From Clostridia bacterium (GTDB taxonomy: Bacteria; Bacillota; Clostridia; Christensenellales; Aristaeellaceae), in the NCBI GenBank assembly GCA_009776385.1, contig WRFT01000114.1, forward strand, positions 1 to 6,048: 6,048 nucleotides of DNA, written 5' to 3'. Both the position numbers and the translations under genes were made by a program. A model generated the notes under the pieces. The model saw only the letters and a list, made by a program, of their open reading frames with translations, was not told where the DNA came from and did not search any database. Below, piece by piece: positions 5,901 to 6,048 of this stretch; positions within the stretch are counted from its first letter, which is position 1, and every line of letters starts with the position of its first letter.

Positions 5901-6025
5901 CGTCATCGCGGGCGCAGCCTTTAGCCGCGAGCCACGCGAGTGGCGCGGCGATCCAGGGTTCTTTCTTTAACTTATACTGTGGTAAAGGAGCTTATTCTGG
6001 ATCGTTTCACTTCGTTCACGAAGAC
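5901..6025. repeat. Imperfect inverted-repeat element 2, same family as element 1
   Basis: The left arm starts CGTCATCGCG (5901) and ends CGATCCAG (5949-5956), which pairs perfectly with CTGGATCG (5997-6004). The outer end CGAAGAC (6019-6025) pairs with GTCATCG (5902-5908) with one mismatch. It shares the 16-base block AGCCTTTAGCCGCGAG (5916-5931) with element 1 (5714-5729), in the same orientation, so the two are homologous. The right arm is shorter and contains its own small hairpin, CTTCG-TTCA-CGAAG. The loop (5957-5996) is only loosely similar to that of element 1. The exact right boundary is uncertain. Confidence 0.65.
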
Positions 6026-6048
6026 ATAATTGAGCATGTCTGTATATC

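Larger units (their letters stand above)
5605..6048. other. Non-coding, repeat-rich stretch without a credible gene
   Basis: Open frames here are short, lack ribosome sites and run through the repeats. The stretch holds a 9-base tandem repeat (5655-5681) and two related inverted-repeat elements (5704-5854 and 5901-6025). The spacer between those elements is AT-richer (5855-5900), as are their loops. No tRNA cloverleaf, terminator with a T run, or coding signal was seen, and no gene start is visible before the window ends. Confidence 0.6.

Overview
This 6,048-base window has roughly 50-55% G+C by eye. Shine-Dalgarno sites are strong (AGGAGG type) and promoters are of the sigma-70/sigma-A kind. 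The permease and binding protein are of a sugar ABC type common in Bacillota (LplC/YtcP-like with a large partner), and the acetyltransferase looks like a family common in Bacillota. I infer a Clostridia-like Bacillota chromosome, probably from an environmental or gut lineage. No gene here fixes the taxon, and no phage, plasmid, transposase or CRISPR gene is visible.

Left (1-2210, + strand): the 3' end of an ABC sugar-transporter permease, a short intergenic hairpin, a complete 534-aa secreted solute-binding protein, and a strong intrinsic terminator. This is the tail of a carbohydrate-import operon in which the binding protein is the last gene.

Middle (2236-4978, - strand): a cell-surface polysaccharide segment. 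A promoter at 4973-5001 drives a WbbL-type family 2 glycosyltransferase. Its stop codon overlaps by ATGA the start of an unrecognised ORF, which seems to lose its frame at a run of seven T. Next comes a non-hydrolysing UDP-GlcNAc 2-epimerase (WecB/MnaA type) with its own extended -10 promoter. The epimerase makes UDP-ManNAc and the glycosyltransferase adds a sugar to a growing glycan, so both fit wall-polymer or exopolysaccharide synthesis. That they serve the same polymer is inference from proximity. The epimerase converges on the transport operon, and the terminator at 2169-2197 lies between them.

Right (4904-6048): a divergent intergenic region with back-to-back promoters leads to a complete GNAT acetyltransferase on the + strand. 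The last 440 bases have no credible gene. They hold a 9-base tandem repeat and two related imperfect inverted-repeat elements (about 151 and 125 bases), which look like copies of a dispersed MITE-like or palindromic family.

I find no clear new multi-gene system. The items most worth a second look are the frame-disrupted ORF between glycosyltransferase and epimerase, the pair of inverted-repeat elements, and the evidence for a GTG start of the epimerase.
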